DNA of 64,000 nucleotides from Teichococcus aestuarii (GCF_003116135.1 NZ_PDOA01000010.1:100086-164085), one strand, 5' to 3'. Numbered from the stretch's first letter, positions 35,464 to 45,280 are shown. The notes: generated by a model from the sequence alone, not told the origin. Numbers and translations are program-made.

Positions 35464-36219
35464 TTAGAAGAACAGCCGGATGCCGGTCATGAAGGTCCAT
35501 CCGCCCACATCCTCACCGTCGTTGCGGGCGTAGCGGGCCGTGTCACCAAGCTTCCGCTCGTAGCTGACGCCGATGTAGGGTGAGACCTCGCGCGTGAACT
35601 CGTAGCGCAGGCGCAGCCCGGCCTCGATGTCGTTGATGCCGCTGCCGACGTGAAGTTCGGGCACCTTCTGGAGCGCGAAATTGGCCTCGATGTTGGGCTG
35701 GAGCACCAGGCGCTGCGTGATGTAGGCGTCGTAGGACACCTCCGCGCGCGCCGACAGGTCGCCGCGCTCGCTGACAAAACCCTGGAGGTCGACCTCGAAC
35801 ATGCCGGGCGCCAGCCCTTGCAGGCCGATGACGCCGTAGAAGCGGTCCGGCCTGGGGCGGATGTCGTAGCGGACACCGGCCTGGAGGTCCCAGTAATAGC
35901 CGATCAGGCGCGAGTAGAGCAGTTGGATCTCGGCGCTCTCGACCCGGCCGTTCCGCGCCGTCTCGCCCTCGGTCTTCAGCCAAACCCGGTTGACGTCGCC
36001 GCCATACCAGGCCTGCCCGTCCCAGCGGCCGATGTTGGGGCCGTCCAACCCCCAGCCGTACTCCAGCTTCTCGAACAGCACGGCGCCGGTGAACACCTCG
36101 TGGCTGAACGGGGGCTCGGTGCTGTGCGGCATCGCCTGCGCGTGCGCCGGTGCGGCCTGGAGCGCGCCGATGGCCAGGACGGCCGAGGCGGCGGCGGTCA
36201 GGATGCTCTTGGTCTTCAT
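35464..36219 (-). CDS. copB: CopB, outer-membrane copper resistance protein
   Basis: 251 residues from ATG 36219 (MKTKSILTAAASAVLAIG, signal peptide). The body alternates aromatic beta strands typical of the CopB barrel (LFEKLEYGWGLDG, WYGGDVNRVWLKTEGE, FYGVIGLQGLAPG), ending IRLFF. It lacks the long Met-rich N-terminal region found in some CopB proteins. It follows the multicopper oxidase by five bases. Confidence 0.9.
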   Translation of the reverse strand: MKTKSILTAAASAVLAIGALQAAPAHAQAMPHSTEPPFSHEVFTGAVLFEKLEYGWGLDGPNIGRWDGQAWYGGDVNRVWLKTEGETARNGRVESAEIQLLYSRLIGYYWDLQAGVRYDIRPRPDRFYGVIGLQGLAPGMFEVDLQGFVSERGDLSARAEVSYDAYITQRLVLQPNIEANFALQKVPELHVGSGINDIEAGLRLRYEFTREVSPYIGVSYERKLGDTARYARNDGEDVGGWTFMTGIRLFF

Positions 36220-36224
36220 GACCG

Positions 36225-38180
36225 TCACCGCGCCGAAGCCGCCTGGCGTGCCGAGACCACAGATACCTTGCGCATCATCCCAGTCTCCATGTGGTAGAGC
36301 ATGTGGCAGTGGAAGGCCCAGCCGCCGGGCGCGTCCGCCTCGATGTCGACGTCGAGCGTCGAGCCCGGCTTGATGTTGACGGTGTGCAGCAGCGGATTCT
36401 CGGCCCCGTTGCCGACCTGCGGAATCATCCACATGCCGTGCAGGTGCATCGGGTGGCTCATCATCGTCTCGTTGACGAAGCGGAAGCGCGCACGCTCGCC
36501 GAGGTGGAGCTGGATGGGCTGCGCTTGGCTGAAGCTGTTGCCGTTGATGGACCAGAAGTACCGCTCCATGTTGCCGGTCAGCCGGATCTCGATGATGCGG
36601 GTTGGCTCCCGGACCGGGTAGAGCGGCTTGGCGGCCCGGAGGTTGCGGTAGGACAGAACGCGAGCACCCGGCGGCGCGCCGACATCGTTCACCAGGGGGT
36701 CTGGCATCGCCATGGCGCCGTGGTCCATGCCGCCCATGGCACCGGCGCCCGTCGAGCCATGATTCATGCCGGGCATGTTGCCGTGGTTCATCCCGGCCAT
36801 GGACGAGGGGGCCATGCCCCGCATGCTGGAGTGATCCATCCCGGGCATCGCCGGTTGGTTCATCCCCGACATGGAGGAGTGGCCCATGCCAGCCATGTTT
36901 CCATGGTTCATGCCGCCCATGGACTGGCCCTGCATGCCCTGGGAACCCCCGGCGGGCATCTGCATGGCGGAGTGATCCATGCCCCCCATGTCCATCGGCG
37001 CGACGTGGCCCGGGGCGTCAACCTCCGGCATCGGTGTGCCGCGGTCCAGTCCGCTGGGCCCGTAGTTCATGCCCATGTCGGCCATGGTCAGAACCGGGCG
37101 CGGACGGTGCGGCGGCAGAGGCAGGGCGGGCAGGCCTTCCCGCGTGGCCAGGCTGAACTGCGCGAAGCCCTGGCGGCCCATGGATTCCGCCAGCACCTGG
37201 TACTGGCGCCCGTCGCGCGGGCGGACCAGGACGTCGAAGGTCTCTGCCGGTGCGATGCGGAACTCATCCACGGTGACGGGGCGGACGTTGTTGCCATGCG
37301 CCTGCACCACGGTCATCTCGAGGCCGGGGACGCGCACGTCGAAGTGGGTCATGGCGCCGCTGTTGATGAAGCGCAGGCGCACCGTCTCGCCGGGCCGGAA
37401 GAGCGCCGTGAAGTTCTGTGCCGGAGTGTGGCCGTTGACCAGGTAGGTGTAGCCGCCGACATCCTCGATGTCGGTCGGGTCCATCCGCATGTCGCCCCAC
37501 ATGACGCGGTCGGAGACGATGGCTGACCGCGCGGCGCCGTCCGGCGCCCGGCGGAGTTCGCCGACCAGGCTGGCCAGGGTGCGCTTGTTGTAGTTGTAGT
37601 AGCCGGGATCGCGCTTGAGGTTGGCGATGACGTGGCTCGGCGTCTCGTCCGTCCAGTCCGACAACTGGACGATGTAGTCGCGGTCGTAGCCGAAGGGTTC
37701 CGGCGTCGCGGGGTCGATGACGATGGAGCCGTAGATGCCGGACTGCTCCTGCACGCCCGAATGGCTGTGGTACCAGTAGGTGCCAGCCTGGACGAGCGGG
37801 AAGCGGTATTGGTGCGTCCCGCCCGCGTCGATGCCCTGGAAGCCGTCGCTGATGCCCGGTACGCCGTCCTGGCTGCTCGGCAGGATCAGGCCGTGCCAGT
37901 GGATCGAGGTGTGCTCGCGCAGCCGGTTGGTGACGTTGATCACCACCTCCTCGCCCTCGCGGAAGCGCAGGACGGGACCCGGGATCTGCCCGTTGATGGC
38001 CATGGCCGGGCGGCGGCGCCCGGTGATGTTGGCCGTCACGTGCGACAGGGTCAGGTTGAACTCGCGCGGCATCGCCCGGCCGACGGCGGGCTGCGCCGAG
38101 GCGCCGGACGCGGCCGGGAACGCCAGGGCGGCGACCCCGAGGCCCAGGGCCCGCCGCCTGCTCAGCTTGTCATTGGTCAT
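36225..38180 (-). CDS. copA: CopA-type periplasmic multicopper oxidase
   Basis: 651 residues with a Tat signal (SRRRALGLGVAALAFPA). Copper-site motifs run in order: IHWHG, WYHSHSG, HPMHLHGMW and HCHMLYHMETGM. Residues about 395-490 form a Met/His/Gly linker with many MxGMxH repeats, which bind extra Cu(I). It oxidises Cu(I) to less toxic Cu(II) in the periplasm. It shares its symbol with the P1B ATPase but is unrelated. Confidence 0.95.
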   Translation of the reverse strand: MTNDKLSRRRALGLGVAALAFPAASGASAQPAVGRAMPREFNLTLSHVTANITGRRRPAMAINGQIPGPVLRFREGEEVVINVTNRLREHTSIHWHGLILPSSQDGVPGISDGFQGIDAGGTHQYRFPLVQAGTYWYHSHSGVQEQSGIYGSIVIDPATPEPFGYDRDYIVQLSDWTDETPSHVIANLKRDPGYYNYNKRTLASLVGELRRAPDGAARSAIVSDRVMWGDMRMDPTDIEDVGGYTYLVNGHTPAQNFTALFRPGETVRLRFINSGAMTHFDVRVPGLEMTVVQAHGNNVRPVTVDEFRIAPAETFDVLVRPRDGRQYQVLAESMGRQGFAQFSLATREGLPALPLPPHRPRPVLTMADMGMNYGPSGLDRGTPMPEVDAPGHVAPMDMGGMDHSAMQMPAGGSQGMQGQSMGGMNHGNMAGMGHSSMSGMNQPAMPGMDHSSMRGMAPSSMAGMNHGNMPGMNHGSTGAGAMGGMDHGAMAMPDPLVNDVGAPPGARVLSYRNLRAAKPLYPVREPTRIIEIRLTGNMERYFWSINGNSFSQAQPIQLHLGERARFRFVNETMMSHPMHLHGMWMIPQVGNGAENPLLHTVNIKPGSTLDVDIEADAPGGWAFHCHMLYHMETGMMRKVSVVSARQAASAR

Positions 38181-38225
38181 CGTTCGGTCCCCTTGGCCAC
38201 GTCCACTGCGGGCTGGTCTTGCCGG

Positions 38226-38795
38226 TCAGCGCGAGAAGGTGACGTTGCCCACCATTCCGGACTCGTAGTGGCCCGGGATGTTGCAGGCGAACTCCAGGCT
38301 GGTGGCCCTGGTGAACTTGAAGACCATCTCCCCCGTCTTGCCGGGGTCGACCAGAACGGCGTTCGGGTCATCGTGGCGCATCGCGCCGTGATCCATGCCG
38401 CCGTGTCCCATGGCGCCATGGTTCATGCCCGGCATCCTGGAGTGGTCCATGCCAGCCATGGCATCCTTGCTGGTCGCCGACATCATGCCGCTGTCGAACA
38501 TGGCCCGCATCTCGCGCTGGTGCTGCTGGTGCATGACGGCGGTGCCGATGTTGAACTCGTGCAGGAGCTCGCCAGCGTTGCGCACCCGGAAGCGGACGGT
38601 CTCCCCGGCCCGGACCTGGATGCGCTGCGGCTGGTAGCTGTTGTCCCGCATGACGATGTCGATCGTCCGCCTGACGTCCTGGGCACGGCCACGGGTGCCG
38701 AATGCCTGGTAGGCCGAGTCCGCAGAGGCAGGCTGAATCTGGGCCGCAGCGATGGCGGCCAGGATGGCGGCCGCGATGGAGGTGGCAAGGCGCAT
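38226..38795 (-). CDS. CopI-like cupredoxin, copper binding
   Basis: 189 residues from ATG 38795 (signal MRLATSIAAAILAAIAAAQ). Cupredoxin ligands are His in LLHEFNI and Cys/His/Met in FACNIPGHYESGM. A Met/His insert (GMDHSRMPGMNHGAMGHGG) matches the linker of the adjacent multicopper oxidase. It is the first gene of the reverse copper operon. Confidence 0.85.
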   Translation of the reverse strand: MRLATSIAAAILAAIAAAQIQPASADSAYQAFGTRGRAQDVRRTIDIVMRDNSYQPQRIQVRAGETVRFRVRNAGELLHEFNIGTAVMHQQHQREMRAMFDSGMMSATSKDAMAGMDHSRMPGMNHGAMGHGGMDHGAMRHDDPNAVLVDPGKTGEMVFKFTRATSLEFACNIPGHYESGMVGNVTFSR

Positions 38796-39315
38796 CGGTG
38801 AGCTTCCCCGGTCTGTGCAAGCAGGGGCAGGTCGGTGGCCTGCCGCGTGAACTCGATGCGGCCAAGATGGCCTCCGAGTGCGAGCCCGAGATTGCCCAAG
38901 TGTGACAAGATATTTCAGGTGAGGGAGCGCAGCGCGGTTCGTGACATGGGCCTGCCCACAGCGGCACGGTGTCCAGCCTGCCACTCAAACCTTCACCGTG
39001 AGGGGGACAGATCGCGCTACAGGTGACCGGGCTAAGGCGGGGTTGATCCAGGAAGCGACCTGCCCACCCAATCCCTGAACCTCGACAATCTGGGTGCAGC
39101 CAGCCTGGCGGTAGGCTCTGTTCAGGCACCCCCCCTGAAAGTGGAGGAGGCTCAGATATCAACTTGTAGTGACGATTCCGTCGTGTATTTTCCGCGGCCA
39201 AGTTCGTCTTCCGACCAAGGTGCAAGGCCGCTGGCTTTGCTGATAACGGCTGAGTCCCTGCTGTCAGGCGCCGTTTGCCCGAGGGTTTAGGGAAACGTCG
39301 TCGACGGAGCGCACC
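38796..39315. other. Intergenic region between the copper operon and a hypothetical gene
   Basis: 520 bases that must hold the promoter of the long reverse copper operon. I see no unambiguous operator; a partial CCTTCAC/GTGAGGG dyad near 38990 is weak. No gene supported. Confidence 0.5.
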
Positions 39316-39873
39316 TTGTCGCAGCCTATGCCTTATTGGCAGAGCCAGCCGAGATACGATGGAGGGGTCTACGACCTGACCCATCTCCAGCCATGGAACA
39401 CCACCATCTTGGCGCCCGGCTCACCCGGCCCTGAAGGTTCGGCGGGCAGTGAGAAGGTTCGGATGCCCATTTGCTTCAAGTTCAGCTATCACTGCTGCAC
39501 GGACAAGGATTCGACAAGGCTTGGCTTGGGAGACCTTGTGGTTGAAAGCGAGCGGCCGGAAGAGAGGCGGCGCCTGTGTCCAGTTCGCTGGTTTGCCAGC
39601 CGGAACCTGAAGGAAACGTTGAGAAGCGCCATGAGCGGGCGCTTGGCGCCCATCAACAACTATCAGTGGGTACTCCACACAAAGCTGCCTGGCATTTCGC
39701 ACACTTGGATCGTTTTCCTGAAGTTCATGCCTGGCCCGCCCAACGGCTGCGCTATCGCTAGCGTGGAAACGTCTTACCTCACCGGCGACCCGATAAAGGG
39801 CGGGAGAGAGGAGAACTTCGCGTACATTGCTCATAGGACGCGTCAGACGGGACAGCTCTACGGCGTCAGATAG
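39316..39873 (+). CDS. Hypothetical protein
   Basis: 185 residues. TTG 39316 has GGAG six bases upstream; ATG 39328 is the alternative. The product looks real: FKFSYHCCTDK, RRLCPVRWFASRNL, ISHTWIVFLKFMPG and VETSYLTGDPIKG give a mixed alpha/beta pattern with aromatic residues. It is less GC-rich than its neighbours. The frame on the other strand is less protein-like. Function unknown. Confidence 0.55.
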   Translation: MSQPMPYWQSQPRYDGGVYDLTHLQPWNTTILAPGSPGPEGSAGSEKVRMPICFKFSYHCCTDKDSTRLGLGDLVVESERPEERRRLCPVRWFASRNLKETLRSAMSGRLAPINNYQWVLHTKLPGISHTWIVFLKFMPGPPNGCAIASVETSYLTGDPIKGGREENFAYIAHRTRQTGQLYGVR

Positions 39874-40511
39874 CCCGAAAAAGCTTTGGGGCCAGACCCG
39901 TCGGCCTGACCCCTCCGCAACACTTCCGTGTAAATAGATACCCAATTTGATCCGCGATAGTGCCGCAGATACCTGCTTCCACAGGCTGGGGCACCCGTTA
40001 GGATTGAACCAAGTGGCTCAAACCAGCGTTCCAAGTGCAGTCTGAAGGTATGTTCAGTTAGCCTCAGCGTCAAGAGGTGAGGCCCCCAAGCGCAAGTAAT
40101 CCCCCTTAAACCCGTATGAACGCGGGTACCTGTGGTCCTTGCTTGAACTGCGTCTGCCTCCCCAGGAGAACCACGCGAGCACCATGGCTCCGTTGGGCCT
40201 GGGGCGTGGCGCTCGGTGGCTCCGGCGTGGCGACATGCTTGAGTGGCGGCACTTCCCGCTCATCGTCCTGGAGCGCCGTCCCTCCGCCCCGAAGGCGTTC
40301 GTGCCGGTCAGGGTGAGCCATGTCGGTTTCTGGGAAGTGGCTTGCACTGAAGGTCCGGCTGCTGTGGGCGCACAGCCGTCATGGCCGGGTCTGGCCGGGC
40401 ACGGACAGGCCGCTTCCGGGGTAGGCTCGCCTGGGAAGCAGACACCTGCTTCATGCGGCGAAGCACTCCGCATGAGCTTGACTGCGCCAACATATCGGCG
40501 ATACTCGATAT
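39874..40511. other. Intergenic region before the second ars operon
   Basis: 638 bases with no supported gene. Its right end carries the arsR promoter and operator. The middle has high-GC open frames without ribosome sites. Confidence 0.55.
40478..40511 (+). promoter_or_regulatory. Promoter and ArsR operator of arsRCBH
   Basis: TTGACT (40478-40483) and GATACT (40500-40505) have 16-base spacing. The operator ATATCG-N8-CGATAT (40492-40511) covers the -10 and touches the arsR start codon, so a leaderless or very short leader mRNA is likely. Confidence 0.65.
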
Positions 40512-40865
40512 ATGGAATCGGAAGACGCCCTCGCGTGCCTTGGCGCCCTGTCACAGTCGACCCGGCTGGAGACCTTCCGGTTGCTGGTGCGCCATGAGCC
40601 CGAGGGCCTGCCTGCGGGCGAGGTCGCCCGACAGCTCGAGGTTCCCCAAAACACGATGTCCACGCACCTGGCGGTGCTGACGCGCGCTGGCCTGCTTCGT
40701 TCCGAGCGCCACAGCCGGTCCATCGTCTACCGGGCCGATGCCGAGCGCCTGCGGGAGATGATGCTGTTCCTCGTCAAGGACTGCTGCGGCGGACGCGCCG
40801 ACCTGTGCCAGCCCCTGGTCGCCGACCTGCTTCCCTGCTGCCCGCCCGAGAAGGCCACCCCATGA
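40512..40865 (+). CDS. arsR: ArsR-family arsenic repressor
   Basis: 117 residues, winged helix (ALSQSTRLETFRLLV, NTMSTHLAVLTRAGLL). Cys in KDCCGGRADLC and LPCCPP are candidate As(III) ligands, a C-terminal arrangement also seen in the ArsR half of the fusion protein. It overlaps arsC by ATGA. It represses its own operon until arsenite binds. Confidence 0.9.
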   Translation: MESEDALACLGALSQSTRLETFRLLVRHEPEGLPAGEVARQLEVPQNTMSTHLAVLTRAGLLRSERHSRSIVYRADAERLREMMLFLVKDCCGGRADLCQPLVADLLPCCPPEKATP

Positions 40866-41287
40866 GCGACGTCACCATCTACCACAACCCGGCTTGCGGG
40901 ACGTCCCGCAATACGCTGGCCCTCATCCGCAACAGCGGCGAGGAGCCGAAGGTTATCGAGTACCTGAAGACGCCGCCGACGCGGGAGGTGCTGGCCGACC
41001 TCATCCGGCGCATGGGCGTCCCGGTGCGCGACGTCCTGCGCCAGAAGGGCACACCCTACGAAGAGCTTGGCCTTGGCGATCCGTCCTTTACGGACGACCA
41101 GTTGCTCGACGCCATGGTGGCGCACCCCATCCTCATCAACCGTCCCATCGTGGTGACACCGCTCGGCGCGAAGCTGTGCAGGCCGTCCGAGGCGGTGCTC
41201 GACATCCTGCCGAACCCGCAGCAGGGCGCCTTCACCAAGGAGGACGGCGAGAAGGTCGTCGGTGAACCGGGCCACCGCCTGATCTGA
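40862..41287 (+). CDS. arsC: Arsenate reductase, glutaredoxin-dependent type
   Basis: 141 residues: YHNPACGTSRNTL holds the catalytic Cys12, and the later Arg residues (INRPIVVT, LCRPSE) fit the glutaredoxin-linked ArsC family. The start overlaps arsR. It reduces arsenate to arsenite for ArsB. It is of a different family from the reductase in the fusion protein at 12 kb. Confidence 0.93.
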   Translation: MSDVTIYHNPACGTSRNTLALIRNSGEEPKVIEYLKTPPTREVLADLIRRMGVPVRDVLRQKGTPYEELGLGDPSFTDDQLLDAMVAHPILINRPIVVTPLGAKLCRPSEAVLDILPNPQQGAFTKEDGEKVVGEPGHRLI

Positions 41288-41395
41288 GTCGGGCGCCCGC
41301 GCCCTCCCATTCCGGGGACCGACGAGCCAAGCCGCTGACCATCGCTGACAGCGGATGGTCCGGCGCGCCCTGACGCCCGAGAGAACACGCCCTTC

Positions 41396-42709
41396 ATGCT
41401 GGCCCTGGCCATCTTCGTCCTCACTCTCGTCCTGGTCATCTGGCAGCCACGCGGTATCGGCATCGGCTGGAGCGCCATGGGCGGCGCCGTGCTGGCGCTC
41501 CTGACGGGCGTCATCGGCTGGGCCGATGTCCCTGTGGTCTGGGACATCGTCTGGGACGCCACCTTCACCTTCGTGGCGCTGATCATCATCTCGCTTCTGC
41601 TGGACGAGGCCGGGTTCTTCCAGTGGGCCGCGCTGCACGTGGCGCGCTGGGGCGGCGGAAACGGGCGGCGGCTGTTTCCGCTTGTCGTGGTGCTGGGCGC
41701 GCTCATCGCTGCCTTCTTCGCCAATGACGGCGCCGCCCTGCTGCTGACGCCCATCGTCATGGCCATCCTGCTGCGGCTGAACTTCTCCGCAGGCGCCACG
41801 CTCGCCTTTATCGTCGCCTGCGGCTTCGTGGCCGACACCACCAGCCTGCCGCTGGTGATCTCCAACCTCGTCAACATCGTCTCGGCCAACTATTTCGGCA
41901 TCGGCTTCGACCGCTATGCGGCGGTGATGGTGCCGGTGAACCTGGTGGCGCTGGTGGCAACACTCGGCGTGCTCTGGGCCTACTATGGCCGCCAGGTGCC
42001 CGCGAGCTATGCGTTGGACCGACTGGAGCGGCCCGGCGCCGCCATCCGCGACCACCTCGTCTTCCGGGCGGCCTTTCCGCTGCTTGCGGTGCTGCTGCTG
42101 GCCTATTTCGTCCTGGCACCGCTTGGCGTGCCGGTGGCGGCCGTGACCGGCGCCGCAGCGCTCCTCCTGCTGGTGCTGGCCGGGCGCTGGCACCGGGGAG
42201 GGCAGGGCGCCCTTGTCTCCATCCGCAAGGTACTAGGCGAGGCTCCCTGGCAGATCGTCGTGTTTTCGCTCGGCATGTACCTGGTGGTCTATGGCCTGCG
42301 GAACGCCGGGCTGACGGACCATCTGGCTGGCGCACTGGAATGGCTGGCCGGGCATGGCCTCTGGGCCGCCACCATCGGCACGGGCGTCGGCGCCGCGCTG
42401 ATCTCCTCCGTGATGAACAACATGCCGAGCGTGCTGGTGGGCGCCCTGGCTATCGAGCAGGCGCGGGGCATCCCGCTCGCCATCCGCGAGGCGATGGTCT
42501 ACGCCAACGTCATCGGCTGCGACCTGGGGCCCAAATTCACCCCCATCGGCAGCCTGGCGACGTTGCTCTGGCTGCATGTGCTGTCGCGCAAGGGCACTAC
42601 CATCACCTGGGGGCAATACATGAAGGTCGGCCTCGTCATCACGCCTCCGGTGCTTCTGGCCGTGCTGGCCGCCCTGGCGCTTTGGCTGCCCGTGGTGGGT
42701 ACGCCGTGA
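41396..42709 (+). CDS. arsB: ArsB arsenite efflux pump
   Basis: 437 residues with about 11-12 membrane helices. Marks of the family are [26 protein letters not shown] and [13 protein letters not shown]. It lies 108 bases after arsC. It expels arsenite or antimonite through the inner membrane, driven by the proton gradient. Confidence 0.93.
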   Translation: MLALAIFVLTLVLVIWQPRGIGIGWSAMGGAVLALLTGVIGWADVPVVWDIVWDATFTFVALIIISLLLDEAGFFQWAALHVARWGGGNGRRLFPLVVVLGALIAAFFANDGAALLLTPIVMAILLRLNFSAGATLAFIVACGFVADTTSLPLVISNLVNIVSANYFGIGFDRYAAVMVPVNLVALVATLGVLWAYYGRQVPASYALDRLERPGAAIRDHLVFRAAFPLLAVLLLAYFVLAPLGVPVAAVTGAAALLLLVLAGRWHRGGQGALVSIRKVLGEAPWQIVVFSLGMYLVVYGLRNAGLTDHLAGALEWLAGHGLWAATIGTGVGAALISSVMNNMPSVLVGALAIEQARGIPLAIREAMVYANVIGCDLGPKFTPIGSLATLLWLHVLSRKGTTITWGQYMKVGLVITPPVLLAVLAALALWLPVVGTP

Positions 42710-42761
42710 GCAACACGACCAAGCGCGCCATCCGTCCGTTCCTGACGACGGGGAGACCCTA

Positions 42762-43499
42762 ATGCCATCCGACCTCGACCTCACGCTGCCCAACGTTGCC
42801 GACGACCATCTGCAGATGCCGAATCTCACCCGGCTCGGCATTCCCGGCGCCAGCACGCACCCACCGCGCATCCTGCTGCTCTACGGCTCGCTGCGGGAGC
42901 GGTCCTACAGCCGGTTCCTGACGCTGGAGGCCGTGCGCATCCTCCGCCGCCTCGGCGCCGAGACGCGGGTCTTCGACCCCCGCGACCTGCCGGTGGTCGA
43001 CAGCGTACCCGCCGACCACCCCAAGGTGGCGGAACTCCGAGAGTTGTCCCTGTGGTCCGAGGGCCAGGTTTGGTGCAGCCCGGAGCGGCACGGCGCCGTC
43101 ACCGGCATCCTGAAGAACCAGATCGACTGGCTGCCGCTGGAGAGCCGCGGCGTCCGTCCGACCCAGGGGCGCATGCTGGCGGTGATGCAGGTCTCCGGCG
43201 GCAGCCAGAGCTTCAACAGCGTCAACACCCTGCGCCTGCTCGGGCGCTGGATGCGGATGATCACCATCCCCAACCAATCCTCCGTGCCCAAAGCGCATGA
43301 GCAGTTCGACGAGGCGGGACGCATGCTGCCGGGGCCGCTCTATGACCGCGTCGTCGACGTCATGGAGGAACTGGTGAAGTTCACCCTGCTGACTCGTGAC
43401 ATTTCGAGCCACCTGACCGACCGCTACAGCGAGCGCAAGGAGCGGGCGGAGAAGCAGGCCAAGGCGGACTTGGCTAAGCTCTCGGGCGCCGTCGGATAG
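42762..43499 (+). CDS. arsH: ArsH, NADPH-dependent FMN oxidoreductase
   Basis: 245 residues. [20 protein letters not shown] is the flavodoxin-like FMN site of ArsH. It oxidises trivalent methyl and aromatic arsenicals to less toxic pentavalent forms. It lies 52 bases after arsB, last of the operon. Confidence 0.93.
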   Translation: MPSDLDLTLPNVADDHLQMPNLTRLGIPGASTHPPRILLLYGSLRERSYSRFLTLEAVRILRRLGAETRVFDPRDLPVVDSVPADHPKVAELRELSLWSEGQVWCSPERHGAVTGILKNQIDWLPLESRGVRPTQGRMLAVMQVSGGSQSFNSVNTLRLLGRWMRMITIPNQSSVPKAHEQFDEAGRMLPGPLYDRVVDVMEELVKFTLLTRDISSHLTDRYSERKERAEKQAKADLAKLSGAVG

Positions 43500-43640
43500 G
43501 CGCTGGAGCTCTCGTGCGGACAGTAGGCAAGAGAGGACAACCTCTGCTCGTGAACGGATAAAGACGTTTCCACTGACACCAAGCCCACGAGAAGGCCGGG
43601 CTCAGGTAGCTGACAGGATTGTTGGTGCGGCGCGTTATTG

Positions 43641-43654
43641 TTAACGAGAGTTAA
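43641..43654. promoter_or_regulatory. TTAAC dyad upstream of the YncE-like gene
   Basis: TTAAC and GTTAA flank GAGA, 34 bases before the start codon, in an unusually AT-rich spot. Possible operator; regulator unknown. Confidence 0.35.
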
Positions 43655-43687
43655 TCTCAGCTACCCGTCCACCGGGAAAGGCCCGCC

Positions 43688-44785
43688 ATGACAAACACGA
43701 ACTCCGTCACCTATCCCGCCATGCCCACGCTTCGCCGCCGCCACGCGCTCGCGCTGCTCGGCGCGGCTGGCTTTGCCCTGCGGACTGCACCGGCGCGTGC
43801 CGCCGCGGTGGAGAAGAGCGTGAAGCTGGCGCCCGGCCTCTGCGAACTGGTTGTCAGCACCACCACAGGCCTTGTGCATGTGGCGAGCACCGGCCCGCGC
43901 GGCGCCGACGACGCCAAGATCCTTGGCCTGGATCCGCGTACCCTGGAGGTCCGCTCCACCATCGAGCTCGGCGCGAACACAGCTTTCGGCCTCGGCGTGA
44001 ACGACAGCACCGGCATGCTGTTCGGCACCGGCACGCGCAAAGGCAGGGTGCTCGCCATTGACCTCCGCACCGGCAAGGTCAAGACGGAGATCGGCGAGGG
44101 CGAGAACAACCATCCGCGGCAGGTCGTCGTGGACGAGGCGCGCAACCGCGCCTTCGTCTCCAACTTCGGCTTCCGGGAGAAGCCGAGCGCCGTGTGGGTG
44201 GTGGACACGGCTGCCAACACCCTCGCCAGCGTCATCACGGAAGGGCTGGAAGGGGGTATCTCGGGCCTTACCCATGACCCTGCGGGAGACCGGGTCTTCG
44301 TGGCCGCCTTGCAGACGAACGAGGTGGTGGAAGTGAGCCTTGCCCGCCGCGCCGGGGTGCGCCGCTTCGCCTCCGGCGGGGACGGGCCAATCAACTTGGC
44401 CTTCCACGCCGCCAGCGGGCGCCTGTTCTGCACCAACCAGAAGAGCGGCCAACTGGCCGTGCTGGATGCCGCGTCCGGCCAGCCGGTCAAGGTGCTGGAG
44501 ACAGGTGCGGGCGCGCTGGCCGTCACCTTCTCGACCGACGGTGCGCTGGCCTATGTCACCAACCGTGGGGCTGGCACGGTCAGCCTGGTGGACACGCGCG
44601 CGCTGACCGTGCTGGCGAGCCTGCAGACCGGCACGCACCCGAACACCGTGGCCGTGGATCGGCGCACGGGGCTCGCCTATGTCAGCAACAAAGCCCGCTC
44701 GGCGCCGCGTCCTGCCCAGGGCCAGCCTCCGGCCCCGGCGCCCGAGGACCCGAACGGTGACACGGTGAGCCTGATCCGCGCCTAA
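43688..44785 (+). CDS. YncE-like periplasmic beta-propeller protein
   Basis: 365 residues with a Tat-like signal (LRRRHALALLGAAGFALRTAPARA). The body repeats about 45-residue blades ending in motifs such as LVHVAST, RVFVAALQ, LFCTNQKSG and LAYVTNRGAGTVSLVDT. Propellers of this family are exported and of uncertain role, sometimes tied to metal or redox stress. It follows the ars operon by 188 bases. Confidence 0.8.
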   Translation: MTNTNSVTYPAMPTLRRRHALALLGAAGFALRTAPARAAAVEKSVKLAPGLCELVVSTTTGLVHVASTGPRGADDAKILGLDPRTLEVRSTIELGANTAFGLGVNDSTGMLFGTGTRKGRVLAIDLRTGKVKTEIGEGENNHPRQVVVDEARNRAFVSNFGFREKPSAVWVVDTAANTLASVITEGLEGGISGLTHDPAGDRVFVAALQTNEVVEVSLARRAGVRRFASGGDGPINLAFHAASGRLFCTNQKSGQLAVLDAASGQPVKVLETGAGALAVTFSTDGALAYVTNRGAGTVSLVDTRALTVLASLQTGTHPNTVAVDRRTGLAYVSNKARSAPRPAQGQPPAPAPEDPNGDTVSLIRA

Positions 44786-44791
44786 GATCAT

Positions 44792-44823
44792 GGCCGTTCC
44801 GGCGGGCAACCGCTGAAACGGCC
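44792..44823 (+). terminator. Hairpin after the YncE-like gene
   Basis: Outer arms GGCCGTT/AACGGCC enclose an inner GCGG-GCAA-CCGC stem with a GNRA tetraloop, six bases after the stop. No T run follows. Confidence 0.5.
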
Positions 44824-44831
44824 CGGAGTGG

Positions 44832-44853
44832 ACACGGCTGGGAAGAGCCGTGT
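44832..44853 (-). terminator. Hairpin after the MerR-family gene
   Basis: ACACGGCT and AGCCGTGT arms with a six-base loop lie seven bases beyond the stop of the reverse MerR gene, between convergent genes. Confidence 0.5.
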
Positions 44854-44859
44854 GAACGG

Positions 44860-45276
44860 TCAGGCGCCAGTGCTGGGACCGAGGGCTTCGATGATGCGGC
44901 ACTCCGCCACCTTGCCGTGGCGGCACTGTCCGATGAGGGAATCCAGTTCGCGGCGCAGTGCCTGGAGGTCGGCAATCTTCCGGTCCACATCCTCCAGGTG
45001 CTCGCTGGCGATGACGTCCACCGCGTCGCAGGAGCGCTCGCGGTCCTCGGCCAAGTCGAGCAGTGTGCGGATCTGATCCAGCGAGAAGCCGAGGTCCCGC
45101 GCACGCCGGATGAAGCTCAGGCGGCCAAGGTGGGCCTCGCCGTAGGTCCGGTAGTTCCCGGCGCTGCGGGCCGGGGCCGGGAGCAGCCCCACACGCTCAT
45201 ACCAGCGAATGGTTTCCACCTTCGTCCCGGTCGCCCTGGCGAGAGCGCCGATGTTCAGCAAGTTCTCCAAAGACAT
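44860..45276 (-). CDS. MerR-family divalent-metal regulator (CadR/PbrR type)
   Basis: 138 residues from ATG 45276 (MSLENLLNIGALARATG). Helix-turn-helix with ETIRWYERVGLLP; metal Cys are in RSCDAV, GQCRHGK and AECRII, the three-Cys pattern of CadR/PbrR proteins. It faces away from the HMA/ATPase operon and should twist the shared promoter open when Cd, Pb or Zn binds. Confidence 0.88.
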   Translation of the reverse strand: MSLENLLNIGALARATGTKVETIRWYERVGLLPAPARSAGNYRTYGEAHLGRLSFIRRARDLGFSLDQIRTLLDLAEDRERSCDAVDVIASEHLEDVDRKIADLQALRRELDSLIGQCRHGKVAECRIIEALGPSTGA

Positions 45277-45280
45277 CACC

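Noticed and set aside
36700..36990. Short repeats resembling a CRISPR array
   Set aside because: They are in-frame Met/His/Gly codons of the multicopper oxidase linker, not equal repeats and spacers.
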